Below are positions 9,518 to 18,788 of a stretch of 64,000 bases of DNA, piece after piece (position 1 is the first letter of the stretch; every line of letters begins with the position of its first letter). A program made the position numbers and the translations under genes. The notes below the pieces were generated by a model, which did no database searches, was not told where the DNA came from, and worked only from the letters and a program-made list of their open reading frames with translations. The stretch is from the NCBI RefSeq assembly GCF_030209435.1, contig NZ_JARVRX010000005.1:62001-126000 (forward strand), written 5' to 3'. The DNA is from Mycolicibacterium sp. lyk4-40-TYG-92 (GTDB taxonomy: Bacteria > Actinomycetota > Actinomycetes > Mycobacteriales > Mycobacteriaceae).

Positions 9518-10080
9518 CGGGCCCCACCCAGCAGGGGCAGCAGCACGTCGTCGATGAGCCGTGCGCTGAAGTCCGCGTCGACGGGGCGGTCGAGTTGCAT
9601 CTGCCGCAGGATCATCGCCTCGGCGACGTCGTGGATCAGCTCGACGTCGGCGTCGGCGGGGATGTCGCCCCGCGCGATGGCGCGCTGAAGCGCGTCATGG
9701 AACGGCGAGAGCTCCTCTTTGTCCAGGTGTTGACGGAGGGCCGCGGCGAGTTGGTCGTCGTGACGCATGAGCGTCGCGAGTTCGGGGATGACCTGCGTCA
9801 ACGGGTCGGCGACATCGGCCGCGACGGCGTCCATCACGGCGAACAGGTCGCTGCGCAGCGCTCCGGTATCAGGCATCGACGCGTTCCGGGCGGCGTCCGC
9901 GGCGTCGAGCGTCGCGCGGACGAGTTGAGCCTTGTTCGGCCAACGGCGATAGATGGTCGCCTTGCTCGCACCGGCTCGCGCGGCCACGGCATCGGTGGTC
10001 AATGCCGCGTAACCCCGCTCGACGAGCAACTCGGCCGTCGCGGCCAGCACCGCCTGTTCCCGCTCAGCTCCTCGCACCAT
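9514..10080 (-). CDS. TetR-family repressor of the adjacent monooxygenase
   Basis: The 188-residue regulator has an N-terminal TetR helix-turn-helix (about 8-54, with TTDAVAARAGASKATIYRRW) and a helical ligand domain. The long open frame starts at 10299, but the ATG at 10080 gives MVRGAEREQA, with the DNA-binding domain at the normal distance from the N-terminus, and it leaves the perfect palindrome at 10088-10110 outside the gene. The regulator most likely represses its own operon with the overlapping monooxygenase gene until a ligand, perhaps the monooxygenase substrate, binds. Confidence 0.85.
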   Translation of the reverse strand: MVRGAEREQAVLAATAELLVERGYAALTTDAVAARAGASKATIYRRWPNKAQLVRATLDAADAARNASMPDTGALRSDLFAVMDAVAADVADPLTQVIPELATLMRHDDQLAAALRQHLDKEELSPFHDALQRAIARGDIPADADVELIHDVAEAMILRQMQLDRPVDADFSARLIDDVLLPLLGGAR

Positions 10081-10087
10081 GGCCAAA

Positions 10088-10110
10088 GTGTACGAAACCG
10101 TTTCGTACAC
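10088..10110. promoter_or_regulatory. Palindromic operator for the TetR regulator
   Basis: A perfect inverted repeat: arm GTGTACGAAAC (10088-10098), one central base, and its exact complement (10100-10110). It sits 8 bases upstream of the TetR start codon, in the shared region with the divergent DUF35/thiolase operon. TetR proteins typically bind sites of this size and symmetry. Confidence 0.8.
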
Positions 10111-10152
10111 CTCAACCGATTCAAGATGCTTTCCCGGTGTCCGGGACGAAAC

Positions 10153-10166
10153 TGCAACACGTTTCA
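10153..10166. promoter_or_regulatory. KstR-like operator box
   Basis: TGCAACACGTTTCA fits the KstR consensus TNNAACNNGTTNNA at every fixed position. It lies 32 bases before the DUF35 start codon. From memory, the homologous M. tuberculosis pair Rv1628c/Rv1627c belongs to the KstR cholesterol regulon. Short motifs arise by chance, so this is a candidate. Confidence 0.55.
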
Positions 10167-10197
10167 ATTTCTTCCCGCCGCCGGTTACTCTGAGCTG

Positions 10198-10674
10198 GTG
10201 CCAGGAGTGACGGACGCCGGGAGTCAGCCGGCAATCGAAGGTTGGTGGGACACCGACGAGAGCGGTGCGCCGCACCTCATCGGGGCCAAGTGCCCACAAT
10301 GCGGGACCTATGTTTTCCCGCCCCGCGCCAACAACTGCCCGAGCCCGGCTTGCGACAGTGACGTGCTTGAGCCCGTCGCATTGTCGCGTCGCGGCACGGT
10401 GTGGAGCTACACCGAGAACCGGTATCCCCCGCCGGCGCCGTACCCGGCAGCCGACCCGTTCGAGCCGTTCGCCATCGCCGCCGTCCAGCTGGAGGCCGAA
10501 GGCCTCATCGTGCTGGGCAAGGTCGTCGAGGGCACGCTCGCCGCAGACCTCAAGGTCGGCATGGAGATGGAACTGACCACCATGCCGCTGTACACCGATG
10601 CCGATGGCATCGAACGGACCACCTACGCCTGGGCGATTGCGGACGCGAGGAGCATGGAGGATTCCGCGAAATGA
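10198..10674 (+). CDS. DUF35 zinc-ribbon/OB-fold protein, thiolase partner
   Basis: The 158-residue protein corresponds to Rv1628c. An N-terminal rubredoxin-like zinc ribbon (CPQC and CPSPAC, about residues 30-52) is followed by an OB-fold domain with the family motif 'GTVwSYT'. DUF35 proteins commonly form complexes with SCP2/lipid-transfer-type thiolases and bind acyl-CoA. It overlaps the following thiolase gene by four bases (ATGA), in keeping with a heteromeric complex. The start is uncertain: GTG at 10198 or 10207, since the purine-rich sequence between them is too close to the second. Confidence 0.85.
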   Translation: MPGVTDAGSQPAIEGWWDTDESGAPHLIGAKCPQCGTYVFPPRANNCPSPACDSDVLEPVALSRRGTVWSYTENRYPPPAPYPAADPFEPFAIAAVQLEAEGLIVLGKVVEGTLAADLKVGMEMELTTMPLYTDADGIERTTYAWAIADARSMEDSAK

Positions 10675-11873
10675 CCACTCCAGATCCCTTGTACATCCTT
10701 GGTGCGGGCATGCACCCGTGGGGCAAGTGGGGCCGCGACTTCACCGAGTACGGCGTCGTCGCCGCCCGCGCCGCGCTGGCCGAGGCCGGCCTGGACTGGC
10801 GCCAGATCCAGCTGGTCGCCGGTGCCGACACCATCCGCAACGGCTACCCGGGCTTCATCGCCGGCTCGACGTTCGCCCAGAAGCTGGGCTGGAACGGTGT
10901 GCCGGTCTCGTCGTCGTACGCCGCGTGCGCCAGCGGCTCGCAGGCCCTGCAGAGCGCCCGCGCGCACATCCTCGCCGGCTTCTGCGACGTCGCACTGGTC
11001 ATCGGCGCCGACACCACGCCCAAGGGTGCCTTCGCCCCGGTCGGTGGCGAGCGCAAGAACGACCCCGACTGGCAGCGCTTCCACCTGCTGGGCGCCATGA
11101 ACCCGGTGTATTTCGCCCTGCTGGCCCGCCGCCGCATGGACCTGTACGGCGCCACCTCCGAGGACTTCGCCCAGATCAAGGTGAAGAACTCCAAGCACGG
11201 TCTGAACAACCCGAATGCCCGCTACCACAAGGAGGCTTCGGTCGAGGACGTGCTGGCCAGCCCGGTCGTCTCCGACCCGCTGCGGCAGCTGGACATCTGC
11301 GCCACCTCGGACGGCGCGGCGGCACTGATCGTGGCCAGCGCCGACTTCGCGCGCAAGCACCTCGGCTCGCTCGACGGCGTGCCGTCGGTGCGGGCGATCA
11401 GCACCGTCACGCCGCAGTACCCGCAGCACCTGCCCGAATTGCCGGACATCGCAACGGATTCCACCGCGGCCATCGCCGGACCGGAGCGGGTGTTCAAGGA
11501 CCAGATCCTCGATGCGGCGTACGCCGAGGCCGGTATCGGTCCCGACGACGTCAACCTCGCAGAGGTCTACGACCTGTCGACCGCACTCGAACTCGACTGG
11601 TACGAACACCTCGGCCTGTGCGCCAAGGGCGAGGGCGAGCAGCTGCTGCGCTCCGGCGCCACCACCATCGGTGGCCGCGTACCGGTCAACCCGTCGGGCG
11701 GTCTGGCGTGCTTCGGTGAGGCCATCCCGGCCCAGGCCATCGCGCAGGTGTGTGAGCTGACCTGGCAGCTGAAGGGTCAGGCCACCGGCCGCCAGGTCGA
11801 GGGCGCCCGCGTGGGCGTGACCGCGAACCAGGGCCTGTTCGGCCACGGTTCGTCGGTGATCGTCGCGCGCTGA
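10671..11873 (+). CDS. SCP2-type thiolase / lipid-transfer protein
   Basis: The 400-residue thiolase-fold protein corresponds to Rv1627c. The nucleophile loop is visible as YAACASGSQAL with Cys near residue 84. Near the C-terminus the motif reads NPSGGLACFGEAIPAQA, where biosynthetic thiolases have a GHPxGATG element, so the usual catalytic His is replaced as in lipid-transfer-protein homologues. Such proteins act with a DUF35 partner in thiolytic or retro-aldol cleavage of acyl-CoA, for example in sterol side-chain degradation. The ATG at 10671 overlaps the DUF35 stop. The KstR-like box upstream supports a lipid or sterol role. Confidence 0.88.
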   Translation: MTTPDPLYILGAGMHPWGKWGRDFTEYGVVAARAALAEAGLDWRQIQLVAGADTIRNGYPGFIAGSTFAQKLGWNGVPVSSSYAACASGSQALQSARAHILAGFCDVALVIGADTTPKGAFAPVGGERKNDPDWQRFHLLGAMNPVYFALLARRRMDLYGATSEDFAQIKVKNSKHGLNNPNARYHKEASVEDVLASPVVSDPLRQLDICATSDGAAALIVASADFARKHLGSLDGVPSVRAISTVTPQYPQHLPELPDIATDSTAAIAGPERVFKDQILDAAYAEAGIGPDDVNLAEVYDLSTALELDWYEHLGLCAKGEGEQLLRSGATTIGGRVPVNPSGGLACFGEAIPAQAIAQVCELTWQLKGQATGRQVEGARVGVTANQGLFGHGSSVIVAR

Positions 11874-11881
11874 TCTGCCCG

Positions 11882-11940
11882 CCGAACGTGAGCTTGTTGT
11901 CGAGATCTGCGGGGTTGTTCGCACATAAGCTCACGTTCGG
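11882..11940. repeat. 59-bp dispersed palindromic element, copy 1
   Basis: Perfect 14-base arms (CCGAACGTGAGCTT and its complement) enclose a 31-base centre. A second 59-base copy lies at 12674-12732, identical at about 41 positions. The last base of this copy is the first base of the GTG start of the DUF167 gene. It also sits just past the thiolase stop and could act as a terminator hairpin. Confidence 0.75.
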
Positions 11941-12161
11941 TGATCAGCGTCAGAGTCAAACCCGGTAGCCGCAAAGGCCCGTTGGTCGAAACCAACGAAG
12001 ACGGCTCCCTCACGGTCTACGTCCGCGAGCAGGCCGTCGACGGGAAGGCCAACACCGCGGTCATCCGGGTTCTCGCCGAGCATTTCGCGGTGCCGAAGTC
12101 GCGGGTGCAGCTGGTGTCCGGCGCCGCGGCCCGGATCAAGCGGTTCCGGATCGACGAATAG
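11940..12161 (+). CDS. DUF167 (YggU-like) protein
   Basis: The 73-residue protein has the DUF167 core: an initial strand ISVRVKPGSRK, then VREQAVDGKANTAVIRVLAEHF and KSRVQLVSGAAARIKRFRI. Members are small alpha/beta proteins of unknown biochemical role. The only workable start is the GTG at 11940, whose first base is the end of the palindromic repeat, so the element appears to have supplied the 5' end of the gene. The macrodomain gene starts 18 bases downstream. Confidence 0.8.
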   Translation: MISVRVKPGSRKGPLVETNEDGSLTVYVREQAVDGKANTAVIRVLAEHFAVPKSRVQLVSGAAARIKRFRIDE

Positions 12162-12179
12162 CGCGGGAATACTGCAGTC

Positions 12180-12683
12180 ATGCCACGGATCACCGCCGTC
12201 CTCGGCGACATCACCCAGCAGGATGTCGATGCGATCGTCAACGCCGCCAACAGTGCGATGCGTGGTGGCGGTGGCGTGGACGGCGCGATCCACCGGGCGG
12301 GCGGCCCCGCTGTGCTCCAGGACTGCATCGAGCGCTTCCCGCACGGACTGGCGACGGGCGATGCCGGCTGGACCACCGCCGGCAATCTCCCGGCCCGGTG
12401 GGTGGTCCACACCGTCGGGCCGAATTACCGGGCAGGCCAACGTGATCCGGAGCTGCTGCGGTCCTGCTACCGGCGTTCCCTCGAAGTCGCGGACGAACTC
12501 GGTGCGCGGAGCGTGGCCTTCCCGTTGATCAGCGCGGGTATCTACGGGTGGCCGTTGCACGATGCGATCATGATTGCCGCTGAAACGATTTCGTCGGCCG
12601 CCACAAAGGTCGACGACGCCCGCCTGGTGGCGATCGACGACGACATCGTCAACCGAATCGACGCTCAGTTGCGCCGAGCATGA
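12180..12683 (+). CDS. Macrodomain protein, O-acetyl-ADP-ribose deacetylase-like
   Basis: The 167-residue protein is a single macrodomain. Ligand-contact motifs are visible: GDITQQDVDAIVNAAN (9-24), the Gly loop RGGGGVDGAIHRAGG (about 28-42), VHTVGP and the SAGIYGWP phosphate loop. This pattern is that of the YmdB/MacroD type, which removes acetyl from O-acetyl-ADP-ribose or ADP-ribose from acidic residues. It is probably co-transcribed with DUF167. Its stop codon lies inside the left arm of the second palindromic repeat. Confidence 0.9.
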   Translation: MPRITAVLGDITQQDVDAIVNAANSAMRGGGGVDGAIHRAGGPAVLQDCIERFPHGLATGDAGWTTAGNLPARWVVHTVGPNYRAGQRDPELLRSCYRRSLEVADELGARSVAFPLISAGIYGWPLHDAIMIAAETISSAATKVDDARLVAIDDDIVNRIDAQLRRA

Positions 12684-12732
12684 GCTTACGTCCGAAATTT
12701 CGCAGGTTCTTCGAACACAAGATCATGTTCGG
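12674..12732. repeat. 59-bp dispersed palindromic element, copy 2
   Basis: Same length as the copy at 11882-11940, with arms CCGAGCATGAGCTT and AAGATCATGTTCGG that pair with a few mismatches. It contains the macrodomain stop codon and lies between the convergent macrodomain and livF genes, where its hairpin could terminate transcription in both directions. Confidence 0.7.
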
Positions 12733-12744
12733 CGGAAAGACAGC

Positions 12745-13486
12745 TCAGGCGACGCCGAGATAGGCCGCTCGGATGCTGTCGTCCTTCAACAGGTCACGGG
12801 CATTGCCACTGCGGGTGACGGCGCCGGTCTCCAGGATGTAGGCCCGATCGGACCGGCTCAGCGCCTGTTGCGCATTCTGCTCGACCAGCAGCACCGTGGT
12901 GCCCTGGGCGTTGATCTCGGAGATGATCCGGAAGATCTGCGATATCACCATGGGCGCCAAGCCCATCGACGGCTCGTCGAGCAGCAGCACCTTGGGCCGG
13001 GCCATCAGCGCGCGGCCGATCGCCAGCATCTGCTGCTCGCCGCCGGACAGCGTGCCGCCGGCCTGTGACCGCCGTTCGGCCAGCCGCGGGAACGTCGTCA
13101 GCACCCAGTCGAGACGCTCATCGTGGTCGTGCTTCGACTCGAATTTGCGTCCATAGCAACCCATCTCCAGGTTCTCGACCACTGTCATGCCGGGGAAGAC
13201 ACCGCGACCCTCGGGAGCCTGGATGAGACCCCGGGTGACCCGTTGGTGCGCCTTGACCTTGGAGATGTCCTGGCCGTCGAACCACACCGAACCCGACGTC
13301 AATGACCTCAGGCCGGAGATGGCCCGCATCATCGTGGTCTTGCCTGCGCCGTTGGAACCGAGCAGGGTCACCAGTTCGCCCTCCCGAACGACCAGCGAAA
13401 CCCCGTGCAGCGCTTCAATTCTGCCGTAGTGGACGACGGCGTCACGGACCTCCAGCAGCACCGGCCGCGGGTCGAGGTCGGCGGGT

Positions 13487-13500
<14 letters not shown>
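12745..13500 (-). CDS. livF: Branched-chain amino-acid type ABC transporter, ATPase LivF
   Basis: This 251-residue ABC ATPase energises uptake through LivH/LivM. Walker A (GSNGAGKTT), the Q-loop, signature LSGGEQQML and Walker B (VLLLDEPSMGL) are all present. The family-typical 'GRGVFPGMTVVENL' follows the Q-loop region. It overlaps livG by 14 bases and is last in the operon livK-livH-livM-livG-livF. LivF is the shorter of the two HAAT-family ATPases, and this length fits it. Confidence 0.92.
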
Positions 13501-14332
<832 letters not shown>

Positions 14333-14363
14333 GGGCGATCCCGCTCCGCTTGTCGCTTGGCTC

Positions 14364-15557
14364 TCATGCCGCCGCCTTCGATTCGTCGGCATTGCGCAGC
14401 AGCCGGCGTGCCGAATTCCCATACGCCAGCAGCTGCTGGCGTACCGGGAACAGCCCCTGCGGCCGGAAGATCATCAGCACCACCAGAGCCAGGCCGAAAA
14501 ACAGGTACTTGAGGTCACCGAGATTGATGCCGAGCACATGCACCCCGAGCAGGCGGTTGGGCAGGTACACGATGATGAACGCACCGATGATCACGCCGAG
14601 CTTGTTGCCCTGCCCGCCGAGGACCACGGCGCACAGGAACAGCATCGAGTTGATGATGTTGAAGGTGGGGGGCGCGACGTACTGAACCTGGCCGGCATAC
14701 AGCGCGCCCGACAGGCCGCCGATGCCCGCGCCGATGACAAACGCCCACAGCTTGAACTTGAAGGTGTTGACGCCCATGACTTCCGCGGCGTCCTCGTCCT
14801 CGCGGATGGCGACCCACGCGCGCCCGACGCGGCTCCGTTCCAGGTTGCCGACGAGCAGCAGGATGGCGACCATGAGCGCCAGGCCCAGCCAGAACCACCA
14901 GGTGCCGTAGTTGGCCTGACCGGCCGAGTTACCGCTGGAGAACACGCCGTTGGGCAGGTCCGCGTTCTCCCCCACGCGCGGATAGGCGATCTGGTTGAGT
15001 CCGCGGGCGCCGTTGGTCAGGTCGGAGAGATTGTCGGCCAGGAGTCGGATGATCTCGCCGAAGCCCAAGGTGACGATGGCGAGGTAGTCGCCGCGCAGGC
15101 GCAGCGTCGGGATACCCAGTACCAGGCCCGCCATGGCGGTGACCGCCATGGCCAGTGGCACGCACGCCAGCCAGGCCCAGTCCTTGTCGAGGAACCCGTC
15201 GGCACCGACCTGGTTCCACGGACTGTCGGGGCTGGTCAGCAGCGCGACGGTGTAGGCGCCGACGGCGTAGAACCCGACATAGCCGAGGTCGAGCAATCCG
15301 GCTTGGCCCACAACGACATTGAGGCCGATCGCGATGATCGCGACCATCGCGAACTGCGCCATGGTGCCACCGAAGCTGATGCCGGGTGTGTTGAGGAACG
15401 ACGGGGTGTACAGCGGCAGCATCGCCACCACGGTGAACAGGAGGGCCCCGAAGACCCACTTCGCAGGCCGGCTCTGCTGGTCCCACCACTGCCGCATCTG
15501 GTCGCCGGGTGCCAGCAGGAACCTGGCACGGCCCCCGTTCCGGTGCTGAGCGCTCAT
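14364..15557 (-). CDS. livM: Branched-chain amino-acid type ABC transporter permease LivM
   Basis: The 397-residue membrane protein has about ten hydrophobic segments and the LivM cytoplasmic coupling motif, seen here as 'RSRVGRAWVAIREDEDAAEVMGVN'-type sequence near 245-265, which docks with the ATPases. A soluble N-terminal stretch of about 35 residues precedes the first membrane segment. The start codon overlaps the livH stop by four bases. The substrate may be branched-chain amino acids or another small amide; the sequence alone does not say. Confidence 0.9.
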   Translation of the reverse strand: MSAQHRNGGRARFLLAPGDQMRQWWDQQSRPAKWVFGALLFTVVAMLPLYTPSFLNTPGISFGGTMAQFAMVAIIAIGLNVVVGQAGLLDLGYVGFYAVGAYTVALLTSPDSPWNQVGADGFLDKDWAWLACVPLAMAVTAMAGLVLGIPTLRLRGDYLAIVTLGFGEIIRLLADNLSDLTNGARGLNQIAYPRVGENADLPNGVFSSGNSAGQANYGTWWFWLGLALMVAILLLVGNLERSRVGRAWVAIREDEDAAEVMGVNTFKFKLWAFVIGAGIGGLSGALYAGQVQYVAPPTFNIINSMLFLCAVVLGGQGNKLGVIIGAFIIVYLPNRLLGVHVLGINLGDLKYLFFGLALVVLMIFRPQGLFPVRQQLLAYGNSARRLLRNADESKAAA

Positions 15558-16591
15558 GCGCGTGCCTTCCCGAGACTTTCACCGAGTATCCCGGTGGGAC
15601 GGACCAGCAGCACCAGTACGAGCAGGACGAATGCCACCACATCGCGCCATTGGGTGCCGAAGAACGCCTGGCCGTAGTTCTCCATGATGCCGAGGATCAA
15701 CCCACCGAGCAGCGCGCCGCGCAGGTTGCCGATGCCGCCGAGGACCGCGGCCGAGAATGCCTTGATTCCCAACAGGAATCCGCCCGAGTAGATGATGCCC
15801 TGCGGCACCTTCAGGGTGTAGAGCAGCGCGGCGGCACCTGCCAGCAGGCCACCGATGAGGAACGTCGTCATGATGATGCGCTCCCGGGACACGCCCATGA
15901 GGGTGGCGGTTGTCGGGTCCTGCGCGACGGCGCGGATGCCGCGGCCGAACTTGGTGCGGTTCAGCGCGATGTCGGTGAGCAGCGCCAGCACGATGGCGGC
16001 CACCACGATGACGACGGTGACGTTCGAGATGTTCGCGCTGAAGAGCGTGAACTGAGTCTTGGGTTGCACCAGGATGATCGGCTGCTGGGCATTGCTGCCG
16101 CCGAAACCTTTGAGGATTTTCGGCAGCACGAAGTGCACGAACTCCTGCAGCACGAACGACATGCCGATGGCGGTGATGAGGAAGGTCAGCCCGCGCGCAT
16201 TGCGGCGGCGCAGCGGCCGGTAGGCCACGACCTCCAGCCCGACGGCCGCGGCGCCGGAGACCAGCATCGCGACCAGCATGGCGATGCCCAGGTAGAAGAT
16301 CGTCAACCCGATGCCCAGGTTGTACGCGTTTCCGCTGGGCTTGAAACCGAGAATGATCTCGAGGGCGAAGTAGGCGCCGAACATGCCGAGCATGAAGATT
16401 TCCGAGTGCGCGAAGTTGATCAGTCGCAACACGCCGAACACCAGGGTGTAGCCGACGGCGACCAGGGCATAGATCGCGCCCCACGACAAGCCATCAATCG
16501 TCAACTGCCAGAACCCGTTCACCAGGTTGTCGACGTTGAAATTGATATTGGCCGCGGTGCACACGTAGTGGCCGACGCAGTCGGATGTCAT
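15554..16591 (-). CDS. livH: Branched-chain amino-acid type ABC transporter permease LivH
   Basis: The 345-residue permease has around eight membrane segments and typical LivH features: GLSWGAIYALVAVGYTLVFG, RLINFAHSEIFMLG, the coupling loop RGIRAVAQDPTTATLMGV and the ending GGLILGIMENYGQAF. The first 35 residues form an N-terminal extension with two Cys residues (DCVGHYVC) before the permease core. livK lies upstream, separated by 93 bases containing a hairpin. Confidence 0.9.
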   Translation of the reverse strand: MTSDCVGHYVCTAANINFNVDNLVNGFWQLTIDGLSWGAIYALVAVGYTLVFGVLRLINFAHSEIFMLGMFGAYFALEIILGFKPSGNAYNLGIGLTIFYLGIAMLVAMLVSGAAAVGLEVVAYRPLRRRNARGLTFLITAIGMSFVLQEFVHFVLPKILKGFGGSNAQQPIILVQPKTQFTLFSANISNVTVVIVVAAIVLALLTDIALNRTKFGRGIRAVAQDPTTATLMGVSRERIIMTTFLIGGLLAGAAALLYTLKVPQGIIYSGGFLLGIKAFSAAVLGGIGNLRGALLGGLILGIMENYGQAFFGTQWRDVVAFVLLVLVLLVRPTGILGESLGKARA

Positions 16592-16634
16592 CAGGTGGCG
16601 GCTCCTTGATCAGCGCGGTGGTGAGGGTCCAGGA

Positions 16635-16674
16635 ACGACGACGCGCCCGGCACAGGGTCCGGACGCGTCGTCGT
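16635..16674 (-). terminator. Intercistronic hairpin between livK and livH
   Basis: Arms ACGACGACGCG (16635-16645) and its exact complement (16664-16674) form an 11-bp GC-rich stem with an 18-base loop. It lies 10 bases past the livK stop and 43 before the livH start and has no following T-run. It may stabilise livK mRNA or attenuate, giving more binding protein than permease. Confidence 0.65.
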
Positions 16675-16684
16675 CTGCAGGTTC

Positions 16685-17899
16685 CTACTGAACCTTGTAG
16701 ATCCAGATGAGGTTGGTGGTCAGCTCACCCTTGTTGTTCCACTGGTACTTGCGGGCCACGCCCTGACCTTCGTACTTGGTCACGAAGTCCAGCAGCGCGG
16801 GCCGCGTCACGGCGCCCGAGTCGATGCCCTTGACCAGGATGGTGCCCAGGTCATAACCCTCGGTGCTGTACGTGCCGGGCTCCTGGCCGAATTTCTTGGT
16901 GTACTCCTCGGCGAACTGCTTGCTCGCCGGGCCGCACGGGCAGGACAGGATGGCACCCTTGGTCGCCTCGCCGCCCTGCTTGACGAACTCGGGGTCCTTC
17001 GTGCCGTCGGCGCTGGCGAACGTCGCCGTCACGCCGCCGTCCTTGAGCTGCTGTGCGAACGTCGCGGCCTCGGCGTAGTACCCGCTGTAGAAGATCGCGT
17101 CCGGTGCGGCGCCCTTGATCTGGGTGACGGCCGCCGAGAAGTCCTTGTCGCCCTTCTTGACCGAGATGTTGCACGCCGAATCCGCCACCGGTCCCAGCGT
17201 GGTGCGCACGGCCGTGGCCAGGCCCAGGCCGTAGTCGGTGCTGTCGTCGACGACGCAGACCTTCTTGTACTTGAGCGTGTTCTTCAGGTAGTTGGCGACC
17301 GACGGGCCCTGCACGCCGTCGTTGGCCAGGCCGCGGAAGAAGGTCTTCCAGCCGTTCTCACTGAGCGTCACGTTGGTGGCCGAAGCGGTGGCCGCGACGA
17401 GGCCGGCCTGGTCGAAGACGGTGCCGGTGGCCTTGGTCTCGCCGGAGAAGGCGGGGCCGACGAGGCCGATGGTGAACTTGTCGTCGACGATCTGCGGCGC
17501 GATGCCCGTCGCCTTCTGCGGGTCGCCCTCGGTGTCGAAGGTCTTCAGCGTCACCTGGCAGCCGGGGTTCGCCGCGTTGTGCTTGTCGATGGCCAGCTGC
17601 ACGCCGTCCTTGATGTTGATGCCCAGAGCGGCATCGGGTCCGTTCAGTGCGCCGGCCATGGCGATGGAGACCGGCGGGCAGGTGGCCTTGCCGTCACCGG
17701 CGGGATCCGCCGGAGCCGCGCCCTCGGCACTCTTGACCTCGGCGCCGTTCTCGTCGATCTGCACCTGTTCGACGATCTTGAGATTCGAGCCGGCCGCGCC
17801 GCTCTGCTTCGGCTCAGACTGGCTGCACCCCGCCAGACCGAACACGATCAGACCGGCACTGCCGACTGCAAGAGCATTCCGAGCTACGCGACTGCGCAC
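16685..17899 (-). CDS. livK: Branched-chain amino-acid type substrate-binding lipoprotein LivK
   Basis: The 404-residue extracytoplasmic binding protein feeds the LivHMGF importer. The signal peptide ends in the lipobox LAGC (Cys near residue 25). The periplasmic-binding fold type I domain begins near residue 75 (PPVSIAMAGALNGPDAALG) and continues with VGPAFSGETKATG, the segment that contacts amino-acid ligands, and the hinge motif KVCVVDDSTDYGLGLA. Four or more Cys residues suggest disulfides. The GTG start is preceded by the strong ribosome-binding site GGAGGTG. Confidence 0.9.
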   Translation of the reverse strand: MRSRVARNALAVGSAGLIVFGLAGCSQSEPKQSGAAGSNLKIVEQVQIDENGAEVKSAEGAAPADPAGDGKATCPPVSIAMAGALNGPDAALGINIKDGVQLAIDKHNAANPGCQVTLKTFDTEGDPQKATGIAPQIVDDKFTIGLVGPAFSGETKATGTVFDQAGLVAATASATNVTLSENGWKTFFRGLANDGVQGPSVANYLKNTLKYKKVCVVDDSTDYGLGLATAVRTTLGPVADSACNISVKKGDKDFSAAVTQIKGAAPDAIFYSGYYAEAATFAQQLKDGGVTATFASADGTKDPEFVKQGGEATKGAILSCPCGPASKQFAEEYTKKFGQEPGTYSTEGYDLGTILVKGIDSGAVTRPALLDFVTKYEGQGVARKYQWNNKGELTTNLIWIYKVQ

Positions 17900-18105
17900 G
17901 CTTCACCTCCGGGTCATGGTTACGTGGCACCGGATGCGGCCTGCACTCTTCGCAGGTGGGGCCGACTCCGCTGCTTCGCGTAGACAGTAACCAACACGGC
18001 GCGGCTATACGCGCTGTTGAGCGATGCTGGCCGACGTTGTCTTCATCGGACCTGTGTAAATGCTGCGGCCCGAAACACAGAGTTAACGCCGGCGCGGCTC
18101 GCGGC

Positions 18106-18738
18106 TCAGCCGGCGGACGGTTCCGTCGCTTCCGCGGCCGGCGGATCCAGCGTCTCGACGACGACCTCGGCCACCCGTTTCATCGTGGTGCGACGGTCCA
18201 TCGCCGCCCGCTGAATCCACTTGAACGCCTCGGGTTCGGTCATGCCCTGCTTGGTCTGCAGGATGCCCTTGGCGCGTTCGACGAGCTTGCGCGTCTCCAG
18301 CCGATCGGACAGCGAGAGGACTTCCTTCTCCAGCGCCGTCAGCTCACCGAAGCGGCTGACCGCAACCTCGATGGCCGGCACCAGGTCCGTGATGGAGAAC
18401 GGCTTGACCAGATAGGCCATGGCACCCGCGTCGCGGGCCCGTTCGACCAGCTCACGCTGGGAAAACGCGGTCAGGATCACGATGGGCGCGATGCGCTTGG
18501 CGGCGATCTCGGAAGCGGCGTCGATGCCGTCACGGCGCGGCATCTTCACGTCCATGATCACCAGGTCGGGCTTCAGCTGCTCGGCGAGTTCGACGGCCTC
18601 CTGGCCGTCGCCGGCCTCGCCGACGATCTCGTAGCCCTCCTCGCGGAGCATCTCCGCCAGATCCAGCCGGATGAGCGCCTCATCCTCGGCCACGAGAACA
18701 CGGCGCGGTGCGACGACATCAGATGTTGACCCGGTCAT
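18106..18738 (-). CDS. pdtaR: ANTAR-domain response regulator PdtaR
   Basis: The 210-residue protein corresponds to Rv1626. The receiver domain (about 12-130) has the acidic pair AEDE, the phospho-acceptor Asp63 in LVIMDVKMPRRDG, the switch Thr in ILTAF and the Lys in YLVKPF. The C-terminal ANTAR domain (about 140-195, with RKLVERAKGILQTKQGMTEPEAFKWIQ) binds paired RNA hairpins and relieves termination. Its kinase PdtaS is normally encoded elsewhere. The ATG at 18738 gives MTGSTSDVV, matching the tuberculosis start; the open frame continues upstream to 18861. Confidence 0.95.
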   Translation of the reverse strand: MTGSTSDVVAPRRVLVAEDEALIRLDLAEMLREEGYEIVGEAGDGQEAVELAEQLKPDLVIMDVKMPRRDGIDAASEIAAKRIAPIVILTAFSQRELVERARDAGAMAYLVKPFSITDLVPAIEVAVSRFGELTALEKEVLSLSDRLETRKLVERAKGILQTKQGMTEPEAFKWIQRAAMDRRTTMKRVAEVVVETLDPPAAEATEPSAG

Positions 18739-18788
18739 CCCCATATTGTCGCGTGAGCCGCCCGAAGAGGCGACCTCGGGGCGCGGCG

